A DNA stretch of 64,000 nucleotides. Source: an uncultured Bacteroidales bacterium (lineage in GTDB: Bacteria; Bacteroidota; Bacteroidia; Bacteroidales; UBA11471). Shown one piece after another: positions 57,097-64,000 of this stretch. Each line of letters starts with the position of its first letter. The stretch's first letter is position 1. Location: positions 42,463 to 106,462 of the forward strand of contig CANQDQ010000005.1 of assembly GCA_947593515.1 (NCBI GenBank). The letters run 5' to 3'. Position numbers and translations under genes: made by a program. The notes under the pieces are model-generated. The model searched no databases. It had not been told where the DNA came from and was given only the letters and a program-made list of their open reading frames with translations.

Positions 57097-58839
57097 TTAT
57101 AGCTCATCATCTTTTATATTTTCAACTTTGAAATTAAAAAGCCCTGTCCGCATAAGCCATGGCATTTCAACTTTCTTAAAATTATTTATATTCAGCGATG
57201 TATTTAAGAGCACACCGTGAGGAAGATTCAAAAAATCGGTTGTGGTATCGTGGGTGTTGATTTCTACGGGACATTTTTCGTGTTCCAATTTATCGCAGAA
57301 TAATACGCTCCATGTGTTCACGTAGACAGGGGTTGTTTCTGTTACTTTCATAACATCGATAACATATTTATCTTTAATCGTCTTGGATAAACTTCCATAT
57401 CCGATACAGGCGATTGAAATAAACCCGTCGATAAGCAGCAAAAACATCGCTGCTTGTGCCGTTATATACAGGACTTTCGATTTTGACGCATATAAAATAT
57501 ATCCGCTCAAAAGACAAACGACTATATAAAAGAACGGTACATATCTTGCCCAAAAACCTGACGGGAGCAAGAACAAACACAGGTAAAGGAATATGATTGA
57601 TACAAGTATAATTTTCCACCATTTGTCCTTTTTCATGAAGAAGAACGCCACTAATAATATGCAGAGCGCCTCAAAAAAGAACACTCCGAATCCGCCTAAT
57701 CGTGTATCTGTCGATCCATTGCTTAAAAAATTATATTTGTCTAATTGAAAGAAATTGACATCATGCTCTTGCTTCATTTCATTATATGGATTGGCAAGAA
57801 GGGAATAGTGTACTTGATATATACGGTTTTTCCCTACTATAACATCGGGTGTTTGGTTGGTCATAATGTCGATTTTCTCTTCTCCCAGCAGCGGGTAGAG
57901 CGGATTGCCTTTTTTATAAAAATTGGTAACGTATGGATTAAAAGCTCCGATGATAAAACCGGCTGCTATCGTTAATGCCATATTGCGTATTAATTTGAAT
58001 TCAAATTTCTTTTTCAATATGTAAATTAATCCTACAAAGGCAAGAAGAATAAAAACAAACCAAAATGCGATATTGAATTTTATTGCCGGAACAAAGAACC
58101 CCATAAGGAGGAGTAGCCACATAAAAGATTTATCTTCACGGATACATAACTGATAAATGCTAATTATACCTATTACGATAAATGTATAGCAAGTATAATC
58201 TATATAATAAGTCATCAGTTGGTTTATGAGTACGGGATTACATATACACACCGCCGTGAGCAATATCCGTGTCGTCTTATTGCGCAGCTTCTCAAAGTTA
58301 TCCAAAAAATCCCAACATAGACAAGCCAAAGAAATTAGCAGCCAAAGATTGAGAGCCTTACCCGACTCCAAATTACCGGTTAATGCCACAATTCCTGCTT
58401 CGACGGTTTCTACGCCTTTGGCATAATGGGAACCCCATATGTTAGAGGAAATAAGGTATGGCATATCAGCGCTGCTGAGTATAGGTTTATAGAAAGGATT
58501 CCACCCGTCATGGAGCAATTTTATTGTGGCTGCATGATAAACTTGTCCATCCCATGAATGATCATAGAGACATGATGCGGTAATGATAGTAAGTACAGCT
58601 ATTGTCAAGATTACGGCTGTACATACGATTTTTGTTTTAATCGCTTCTTTTCCGGTATTGATGATAAGGAAACATAGGAGAAATGCCGCTATGATAGGTA
58701 TTGCCGTTAAATAGTATCCTATGGCAAAACTTACGACGATCAATACGTACATCGTAAGGGGCAGCATCAGAAAGAAAAAGCCTATTTTTCTAACTATACT
58801 ATGCGAAGCACTAATTCCAAAAAGCGAAAAAGAATTCAT
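57097..58839 (-). CDS. GT-C-like polytopic glycosyltransferase or mannosyltransferase-type protein
   Basis: 580 aa with about 11-13 hydrophobic helices and a small soluble C-terminal part (about 480-580). The first large loop contains DHSWDGQVYHAATIK, placed like the catalytic Asp of GT-C enzymes that use polyprenyl-phospho-sugar donors. Base composition is clearly more AT-rich than in its neighbours, suggesting transfer. Last gene of a five-gene operon (4 bp after the SDR gene). By context it would transfer the lipid-linked pentose; this is inference. Confidence 0.75.
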   Translation of the reverse strand: MNSFSLFGISASHSIVRKIGFFFLMLPLTMYVLIVVSFAIGYYLTAIPIIAAFLLCFLIINTGKEAIKTKIVCTAVILTIAVLTIITASCLYDHSWDGQVYHAATIKLLHDGWNPFYKPILSSADMPYLISSNIWGSHYAKGVETVEAGIVALTGNLESGKALNLWLLISLACLCWDFLDNFEKLRNKTTRILLTAVCICNPVLINQLMTYYIDYTCYTFIVIGIISIYQLCIREDKSFMWLLLLMGFFVPAIKFNIAFWFVFILLAFVGLIYILKKKFEFKLIRNMALTIAAGFIIGAFNPYVTNFYKKGNPLYPLLGEEKIDIMTNQTPDVIVGKNRIYQVHYSLLANPYNEMKQEHDVNFFQLDKYNFLSNGSTDTRLGGFGVFFFEALCILLVAFFFMKKDKWWKIILVSIIFLYLCLFLLPSGFWARYVPFFYIVVCLLSGYILYASKSKVLYITAQAAMFLLLIDGFISIACIGYGSLSKTIKDKYVIDVMKVTETTPVYVNTWSVLFCDKLEHEKCPVEINTHDTTTDFLNLPHGVLLNTSLNINNFKKVEMPWLMRTGLFNFKVENIKDDEL

Positions 58840-58843
58840 AAGA

Positions 58844-59831
58844 TTAATTTTTAGATGTTTTCTGTTTATACATTCGATAGGCTTCTTTCAGCATATCTTC
58901 GTCGTTGTAGCGGGGGCGCCAATCCAAATCACGGACGGTTTCGGAAATGTCCAGCACATATTCTTCGTCGGCAATCATATACTGTTCTTTGTACATGATA
59001 GGCATTCCGAGCGAGGCGAATACTCCGAGAATGAATTTGACGAGCCGCCCGGGCGTAGGCAGTACGAAAGAGTGGGAGCCGGCATCGCGAATTACGCCCT
59101 GCAACAAATGGCGAATGTCGGGCGACGATTCCGAACCCAGATTATACTCCTTGTTCGGAAAGCCTTTGTCTATTGCCGCAATGGCAGCCGATACGCAATC
59201 GAATACCGAAACCATCTGGTAATGGTTCTTCCCGTTTCCGATGGTGGGTACAGGCAGATTCCGGTCGATCAGTTTGAAGAGCTTGATCAAGATGCCTGCC
59301 CGTCCGGGACCGTTGATCATTCGCGGTCGCATGATGGTGATGTCCATACCCTTTTCACGGTAACGGCGGCATATATCCTCCGCCGCTTTCTTGCTCTCTC
59401 CGTAGGGTCCGAACGGGCGTTGCGGGTGGCGGGTATCCACTGGCAGATATTCCGGTTTGCCGTATGTCATATCCGTTGTAAACATGAGAAATTTTCGACA
59501 GCCTTTTTCGTATATTACTTCCAGCAAATTAGATGTTCCTGTCGTATTGACGCTGAAAAAATATTCTTTTGCGCGACGAGGAACCTTCGTATGATACTGA
59601 TTTGCAGCAAGATTTATAACGATAAATTTCCCCCCCCCCTTGATTTTCAAACAGATATTCAAGGCTTTCCTTGCTGCGAATATCCACTTGCCGGTAGGTA
59701 CATTCGGCGGGAATCATTTCATGCGGACAGGGTTGAAGGTCGCATACTACGACTTCCCGATTCAGCCGTGCCAATTCTTTGGCTAAATATCGACCGACGA
59801 AGCCGTTGCCTCCGATAATGTAATATTTCAT
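58844..59831 (-). pseudogene. NAD-dependent epimerase/SDR, out of frame at a poly-G tract (possible phase-variable gene)
   Basis: Two frames together encode one extended SDR. From ATG 59831: Rossmann motif GGNGFVGRYLAKEL up to FENQGGG, then the frame ends early at 59529 (100 aa). The second frame continues from about 59640 to 58844 with INLAANQYHTKVPRRAK, TTDMTYGKPE, catalytic YGESKKAAED, and the rest of the fold. The switch is at a run of ten G on the coding strand (59630-59639). A run of nine would restore one frame of about 328 aa. So this is OFF in the given sequence, or a sequencing error, or a true inactivation. Starts 1 bp after the SMR gene. Its product may epimerise a polyprenyl-phospho-pentose. 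Confidence 0.8.
59630..59639. repeat. C10/G10 homopolymer inside the SDR gene
   Basis: Ten consecutive C on the plus strand (G on the coding strand), at codon 64 or so of the SDR. This length is typical of slipped-strand phase-variation tracts and is the only run of C or G this long I noticed. Confidence 0.85.
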
Positions 59832-59832
59832 A

Positions 59833-60192
59833 TTAACTCCTCGATATTAAAAATACGCCTAAACAGATTACTCCGATTCCGATGACTCGGATCAGACTGA
59901 TATTTTCGCCGAAAAAATAATATCCTGCAACGGCGGCGACAATGTAGCCGACACTCAAAAACGGATACGCATAGCTGACTTCCACTTTCGACAAAACCGC
60001 CATCCACAGGAAAATACTGACGGCATAGCACACCATACACAACCATAACCAAATGTTGGTAATCATCGGTATCAGCATCTGCATCGCGTTGGAGATATGC
60101 ACTTCTCCGACGACCATCATGCCTTTCCGCATGAGAATCTGAGCCGCACTGTTCAACAGTACGCTTGCCAAAATCAATAAAATGTTTATCAT
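59833..60192 (-). CDS. SMR/EamA-like small membrane protein (ArnE/ArnF-type)
   Basis: 119 aa with four membrane helices, like small multidrug resistance and ArnE/ArnF proteins. It has the A-Q-I-L-M-R-K-G start region and VEVSYAYPFLSVGYIVAA. In aminoarabinose systems such proteins flip undecaprenyl-phospho-sugar across the inner membrane. Here it sits between HAD and SDR genes of a likely lipid-linked sugar pathway, 6 bp after the HAD stop and 1 bp before the SDR ATG, which supports a flippase role. Confidence 0.8.
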   Translation of the reverse strand: MINILLILASVLLNSAAQILMRKGMMVVGEVHISNAMQMLIPMITNIWLWLCMVCYAVSIFLWMAVLSKVEVSYAYPFLSVGYIVAAVAGYYFFGENISLIRVIGIGVICLGVFLISRS

Positions 60193-60198
60193 ATTCGT

Positions 60199-60783
60199 TT
60201 ACAATAAATAATGTTCGTCTGCATAAGCCAGCATTTCCCGATCGCCGCGACTGTCGCCGTAGGCAATCAGATGATATTCCTGTCGGTCGGGATACGCCGT
60301 TTTCAGCCGGTATACTTTTTCTGCACCGTAGCAGTTCGGCGTGGTGAAACGTCCGGTCAGTATGCCGTTTTCAACTTCGATTTCCGTACACAGCAATCGG
60401 GAGAATCCGACGGTTTCCGCCCACGGACGAATCCAGCGATCGACCGAAGCGCTGACAATGCACAATTCATACTGCCGCTCGGCATACTCCGCCACCGTGC
60501 GTAACAGCGAATGGCGCAATATATGGGGCAGCCGTTCGCGGCAAAATGCCTCGCACTGCGTGTCGAAACGTTCGACCGGCATTCCCTTGAAGAAATGGGC
60601 GAAGACCCGCTGCTTGGCTTTCCAGTTGGGGTAGAGCCCGACTTTCATCGCTACCAGCATCGGAGAGAAAAGTGCGAATCCCGCGACGAAGTGGCAAACG
60701 CCGCAGCTGAAACGGATAAATGCCGGAAATGTGTCTCGCACCGTCAAGGTACCGTCGAAGTCGAACACCGCTATTGTACGCAT
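60199..60783 (-). CDS. HAD-IB family phosphatase
   Basis: 194 aa HAD hydrolase with motif I FDFDGTLTVRDTF, motif II SASVDRW, a helical cap (about 20-90) and motif IV YGDSRGDREML, as in SerB-like HAD-IB enzymes. Placed directly after the UbiA-type transferase gene (3 bp gap), so its likely substrate is the polyprenyl-phospho-ribose 5-phosphate product; this is inference. Confidence 0.88.
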   Translation of the reverse strand: MRTIAVFDFDGTLTVRDTFPAFIRFSCGVCHFVAGFALFSPMLVAMKVGLYPNWKAKQRVFAHFFKGMPVERFDTQCEAFCRERLPHILRHSLLRTVAEYAERQYELCIVSASVDRWIRPWAETVGFSRLLCTEIEVENGILTGRFTTPNCYGAEKVYRLKTAYPDRQEYHLIAYGDSRGDREMLAYADEHYLL

Positions 60784-60786
60784 TGC

Positions 60787-61674
60787 CTATAAATAGATGA
60801 TGATGCAAAATGCCGCAATCCAGCCGGCAATGGTAAATTGTATAAAGCAGTCTTTCAGCAGAATTTGTGTCGGGCTGCCACTGGCGCCATCGACCAGAAT
60901 CCGCTGCAAATAGCGGAGCATACCCAGCAATACGAAAACGCTTGTTACATACAGATGCTCGGAACCCAACCGCTGCATCACTTCCGGACTGACCGAGTAC
61001 ATGATATAGCAGACCATTGTCATGGTGGCAACGATGACAATGGAGGCATCGAGAAAAGCAAGATTGAATCGGGAAACATTTTTGCGCACTTTTACGCCCG
61101 ATTCATTGTAAATCAGCACATCGTCCCGACGTTTGGCAAACGCCAGAAAGAGTGCCAGCAGAAATGTCATCAGAACAATCCAGTGCGACAGCGGTGTTTG
61201 TGTGGCGAGGGAGCCTGCCAAAATCCGAAAAACAAAGCCCAATGATACGATAAATACGTCGGCAATGGCAACTCTTTTCAGTTTGAGACAGTAGGCGATG
61301 TTGAGAATGATGTATGCTATAATGACCGACAATACAGGAATAAAATGTATTCCGCCGAACAAAATTTCGCCTGCCCCCGACAACACAAGCAGACACCCCA
61401 TGATAATCCACCCCGTATTTTTCGACAGAATGCCGCTTGCAAAGGGGCGAGTGCATTTCTTGGGGTGGGTGCGGTCGGCTTCGATGTCCATGATGTCGTT
61501 GAGGCAGTAAATAGCACTTGCGGCAAATGAAAATGCAAAAAATACCGACAGCGTTACGATAAACTCGCCGGCATCGAACAAGTTGCCGACGAAAAACAGC
61601 GGCAGAAATACAAAGGCATTTTTTACCCACTGATGCAGTCGTAGAACCCGAAGAATCGCGAAGATTTTTTGCAT
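60787..61674 (-). CDS. UbiA-family prenyltransferase, decaprenyl-phosphate phosphoribosyltransferase type
   Basis: 295 aa with about eight to nine membrane helices. The first Asp-rich motif NDIMDIEADRTHPKKCTRP and the second region FAKRRDDVLIYNESG match the UbiA subgroup of mycobacterial DPPR synthase, which joins PRPP to polyprenyl phosphate. FRILAGSLATQTPLSHW also fits. First gene of a tight five-gene operon, so the operon is proposed to make a polyprenyl-phospho-pentose. Confidence 0.87.
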   Translation of the reverse strand: MQKIFAILRVLRLHQWVKNAFVFLPLFFVGNLFDAGEFIVTLSVFFAFSFAASAIYCLNDIMDIEADRTHPKKCTRPFASGILSKNTGWIIMGCLLVLSGAGEILFGGIHFIPVLSVIIAYIILNIAYCLKLKRVAIADVFIVSLGFVFRILAGSLATQTPLSHWIVLMTFLLALFLAFAKRRDDVLIYNESGVKVRKNVSRFNLAFLDASIVIVATMTMVCYIMYSVSPEVMQRLGSEHLYVTSVFVLLGMLRYLQRILVDGASGSPTQILLKDCFIQFTIAGWIAAFCIIIYL

Positions 61675-61732
61675 GACGGAATATATTAATATGAGATTTA
61701 CAGAATCATACGTGAACTCAGATAAATTGCCG

Positions 61733-61740
61733 CAAAGATA
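61733..61740 (-). promoter_or_regulatory. Promoter -7 element of the polyprenyl-sugar operon
   Basis: TATCTTTG on the minus strand, about 60 bp before the UbiA ATG. No convincing -33 box in the AT-rich DNA upstream. Confidence 0.5.
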
Positions 61741-61844
61741 AAAAAATAATAATTGTTCGTGAAAACATTTTTTAGATTAAAATATTTTTTCACTACGATT
61801 TTTTAACAGCTTGATTTTAATATGTAAATAACCGCACAAAAAAA

Positions 61845-61868
61845 ATCCGACAGCATAGGCTGTCGGAT
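61845..61868 (-). terminator. Terminator after the DcaP-like porin gene
   Basis: ATCCGACAGC pairs with GCTGTCGGAT around ATAG, flanked by A and T runs; nine of ten stem bases are the same as in the terminator at 57071-57092. Confidence 0.9.
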
Positions 61869-61909
61869 TTTTGCGTAGAAAAGAGGAGTGGGGCAGTCCC
61901 GCTCGGAAC

Positions 61910-63247
61910 TTAGAAGTTGTATTGTATGGCGGCGTTGAGGCGGTTGGCGTGTCCGCTGTTGTCGTCGCGATCGGTGCGTCGCCCGTAGAGATATTCGATG
62001 CCTATCTGGCAATCTTTTGTAATGTTGTAGAAAAGGTTTCCCACGACGTATTGGGCATACCGATAGGTTTGGGCGTTGAGTTCGCCGTCGTACATACGGC
62101 ATTGGCTGTACGATACCGATGCAAACATACGGGGCGAGATGTTTACCTGCACGCCGCCGGTGGCGCCCCATACGGCGGGAGCGGTGAGGCTGCCTGCCGA
62201 TGCTGCCGGCACGAGGTCGAACCCGTAACCTCCCAAATCGTTGATATACTCTTCGATACCGTTTCCGTAAACGGCATCGCCATATATCGTAAGCCAGCGC
62301 GATATGTTGGCGACTCCACTCAGTTGCACGCCCCAGCCGAGTTGCATTTTGTTCTTTTCGGTGAGCAGGTTGCGGTAAGAGAGTCCGCGCAAGATACCCG
62401 ACACTCGTACGTGGCTGTTCGTTTCGTCCCAACCGTATTGTAGGTAAAGCGGAATATCGGGCATACGCTGGGTGATGTATTCGCTTTGCTGCGACCGTGT
62501 GGTCATCGTTGCCGACGGTGCTTCCACGGCGACCGCCATGCTCCAGTGTCTGCCGAGCGAGGGGTGATATTGCAACATGACGTTGCGTGCGCTCACCAAT
62601 CCGCACGGACCTTGAAAGTCGATGGTGGGCGGGCAGGCTGCCACGTCGGTGAACGTACTCCACGCCAGACCGGCTTTTACGCTCCGCATATCGATGAAGG
62701 CTTGCCGCAGTTGCAGGGTGTAGTTGCCGTTTCCGCCGCGAAAATTACTTTCGAGATATACGGTGTAATTGCCCATGATGCGGTTGTTTCCGACCAAAGA
62801 GAGAAAGAGTCGGGAGGTCGAAGCGTCCATTTGGAATTGTCCGTTTTGAGCCGGATTATTGGGCGTGGGAATGGTATAGGTAATAAAATCTTTGCTGTCG
62901 GCCATACCGCGAAAATCGACCGACATCGAGCCTTTTACATATCCGCCGATGCCGAGTGCCGCCGTACCCTTGCGGTTGATGAGAATGAAGCGCGGGGCGC
63001 GCGGGTCTTGAAACTGCCGCTCCATACGCAGGAACAAATCGGTGGGAGGGTTGCCGACCGGTATGGCGGGGTTGCGACGGGGAAATATCGGGCGCGTGTC
63101 GTACAGCACCACGACCGACGACGGCGCGTGATATACGCTGTCGCCCGTTGCGGGGTCGATGTCGATGATTTCGATTTCGCCGTTGCGCTGCGCTTGTGCG
63201 GCGAACGTGCAAAGGACAATAGAAAAAATGAAGAAAACTTTTTTCAT
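61910..63247 (-). CDS. DcaP-like outer-membrane porin
   Basis: 445 aa with signal peptide (1-19, ends AAQA). The mature protein has a short N-terminal part with the motif GNPPTDLFLRMERQF, then a beta-barrel (about 110-445) with GIGGYVKGSMSVDF and regular 9-12 residue amphipathic strands ending in NAAIQYNF, the C-terminal Phe typical of barrel proteins. This layout fits the DcaP family of trimeric porins. The substrate is unknown. A hairpin in its leader (63249-63293) may control it. Confidence 0.82.
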   Translation of the reverse strand: MKKVFFIFSIVLCTFAAQAQRNGEIEIIDIDPATGDSVYHAPSSVVVLYDTRPIFPRRNPAIPVGNPPTDLFLRMERQFQDPRAPRFILINRKGTAALGIGGYVKGSMSVDFRGMADSKDFITYTIPTPNNPAQNGQFQMDASTSRLFLSLVGNNRIMGNYTVYLESNFRGGNGNYTLQLRQAFIDMRSVKAGLAWSTFTDVAACPPTIDFQGPCGLVSARNVMLQYHPSLGRHWSMAVAVEAPSATMTTRSQQSEYITQRMPDIPLYLQYGWDETNSHVRVSGILRGLSYRNLLTEKNKMQLGWGVQLSGVANISRWLTIYGDAVYGNGIEEYINDLGGYGFDLVPAASAGSLTAPAVWGATGGVQVNISPRMFASVSYSQCRMYDGELNAQTYRYAQYVVGNLFYNITKDCQIGIEYLYGRRTDRDDNSGHANRLNAAIQYNF

Positions 63248-63248
63248 A

Positions 63249-63293
63249 CGTGTTTATGATTAGAAATGAAAATTCGATATACACATAAACACG
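63249..63293 (-). promoter_or_regulatory. 10-bp inverted repeat in the porin leader
   Basis: CGTGTTTATG (63249-63258) and CATAAACACG (63284-63293) pair over all ten bases with a 25-nt loop. One arm ends one base before the ATG at 63247. It could mask the ribosome site or serve as an operator. Confidence 0.5.
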
Positions 63294-63454
63294 CGATAAA
63301 AAGGAAAGTTTTTCGCCGCTGTTTGGTTGCTAATAATAATTGACAAATAAAAGGCGCCTGTGCTTCTCTTGATACTCTATCGGTTGAAAGTAAAACCTTT
63401 ATGAAATCATTCTTGTTATTCTTCCGGATTCTTTCGCCCTATAAAAATTTGCTT

Positions 63455-63486
63455 TTTGGTTAATATCGAAAAAGAAAGTATATTTG
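63455..63486 (+). promoter_or_regulatory. Promoter of the HigA-like gene
   Basis: TTTG at 63455-63458, 20 bp, TATATTTG at 63479-63486. The ATG at 63456 would lie in the -33 box, so translation starts at 63513. Confidence 0.7.
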
Positions 63487-63512
63487 TGGAAAAACGTAGC
63501 AAGAAATATAGT

Positions 63513-63845
63513 ATGGAAGTAATATCCAAAATGATTGCAAATAATCTCGAATCGGCGTTTCCCACATATCCGGGTCGAATTTTGAAAGATGAAATCGAAT
63601 ACAGGGGAATTTCCCAACGTAAATTGGCAAAGCAGATGGGCATCGGCTATTCCGTGTTGAACGAGATACTGAATGCTCGTCGCCCCGTTACCGAAAAAAC
63701 GGTGATGATGTTTGAAGCGGCATTGGAGGTAAACGCCGAACCGTTGCTTGCATTGCAAATGGAATACAACCTGCGGGCGGTAAAAAAAGACCATTCGTTT
63801 ATGCAACGGCTGGATAAAATTCGCAAAGTTGCAGCTGTTCTGTAA
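63513..63845 (+). CDS. HigA-family antitoxin-like regulator
   Basis: About 110 aa from ATG 63513. Xre-type helix-turn-helix with YPGRILKDEIEYRGISQRKLAKQMGIGYSVLNEILN, cited as GRILKDEIEYRGISQRKLA, and the HigA hallmark of NARRPVTEKTVMMFE. HigA antitoxins normally bind their own promoter and neutralise a HigB ribonuclease, but no HigB gene lies beside it. It may be an orphan regulator. Ordinary promoter 27 bp upstream. Confidence 0.82.
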   Translation: MEVISKMIANNLESAFPTYPGRILKDEIEYRGISQRKLAKQMGIGYSVLNEILNARRPVTEKTVMMFEAALEVNAEPLLALQMEYNLRAVKKDHSFMQRLDKIRKVAAVL

Positions 63846-63894
63846 TTTCGCTGAAACGTAAGGAAGCATTAAAATTGATTTCCCCAAAAATACG

Positions 63895-63942
63895 AAAAAG
63901 CGCTGACAATCTTTGAGGTTTTGTTGATTATCAACGCTTTTT
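63895..63942 (+). terminator. Possible terminator after the HigA-like gene
   Basis: AAAAGCGCTGA and TCAACGCTTTT can form an 11-bp stem with one mismatch and a large loop, ending in a T-run. Weak. Confidence 0.35.
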
Positions 63943-63949
63943 GATTTCG

Positions 63950-64000
63950 TCGGGGTGGCGGGACTCGAACCCGCGACCCCCTGCTCCCAAAGCAGATTTA
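63950..64000 (-). tRNA. tRNA-Pro (anticodon TGG), partial
   Basis: The minus strand shows the anticodon arm CTGCTTTGGGAGCAG (TGG anticodon), the variable region, T arm GCGGGTTCGAGTCCCGC, acceptor CACCCCG and discriminator A. The 5' half of the gene lies beyond the right edge of the window. Confidence 0.9.

Noticed and set aside
54253..63934. Identical 12-mer GTTGATTATCAA upstream of nrdJ and after the HigA-like gene
   Set aside because: In 64 kb many 12-mers recur by chance (a few hundred expected), and the two contexts are unrelated; I do not treat it as a shared site.

Overview
The window is a piece of a Bacteroidales (Bacteroidota) chromosome, probably from a gut or similar anaerobe of the Barnesiellaceae/Porphyromonadaceae type; I cannot name the species. 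The evidence is the Bacteroidota promoter form (TTTG or TTG, about 19-21 bp, then TAnnTTTG) in front of many genes, the dxs-trkA-trkH order, an rseC-rnfBCDGEA operon, a GldB homologue, BtuG-type beta-propeller lipoproteins, and several proteins with type IX secretion (T9SS) C-terminal sorting domains. Most genes are core functions of an anaerobe. The strongest accessory signals are a cobalamin-uptake locus and a lipid-linked sugar cluster.

Layout. 1-5885 (minus): start of trkH, trkA, dxs, and a mutS2 with its own promoter. 6000-10311 (plus): a possible small RNA, an acidic hypothetical protein with rsmI, a coiled-coil lipoprotein, and gdhA. 10366-16713 (minus): one operon for a TolC-MacA-MacB type efflux pump followed by a LytS-like kinase and a LytTR regulator. 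16896-19175: an AspT/YidE-type transporter, divergent from folK. 19268-30855 (minus): a cobalamin riboswitch, a BtuB-like TonB receptor, a BtuG-like lipoprotein, three T9SS-secreted proteins, and a second BtuG-like lipoprotein. 30992-31391: tRNA-Asp and structured intergenic DNA. 31510-37009 (minus): the rnf operon, an ion-pumping ferredoxin:NAD oxidoreductase. 37272-41328 (plus): a dTDP-3-amino-3,6-dideoxyhexose pathway (rfbB, rfbA, two ketoisomerase cupins, an aminotransferase). 41404-43130: gldB-like gene and aroE. 43210-45166: two small hypothetical genes divergent from a Crp/Fnr regulator. 45194-49330 (minus): a T9SS type B cargo gene and uvrA. 49531-51505: a cell-wall amidase and an MCE/MlaD protein. 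51845-53242: dnaA. 53327-54073: nitroreductase. 54436-56964: nrdJ. 57097-61674 (minus): a five-gene UbiA/HAD/SMR/SDR/GT-C cluster. 61910-64000: a DcaP-like porin, a solitary HigA-like regulator, and a partial tRNA-Pro.

How it fits together. The riboswitch locus would capture and import vitamin B12, and the class II ribonucleotide reductase NrdJ in the same window needs adenosylcobalamin. Rnf couples ferredoxin oxidation to an ion gradient, which fits anaerobic life. The five-gene cluster at 57097-61674 resembles the logic of mycobacterial decaprenyl-phospho-arabinose synthesis: a phosphoribosyl transferase to polyprenyl phosphate, a phosphatase, an epimerase-type SDR, a small flippase-like protein and a GT-C transferase. 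Its SDR is interrupted at a run of ten G residues on the coding strand, so it looks like a phase-variable gene caught in the OFF state, unless this is a sequencing error. I regard this cluster and the T9SS-rich B12 locus as the two most interesting systems here.
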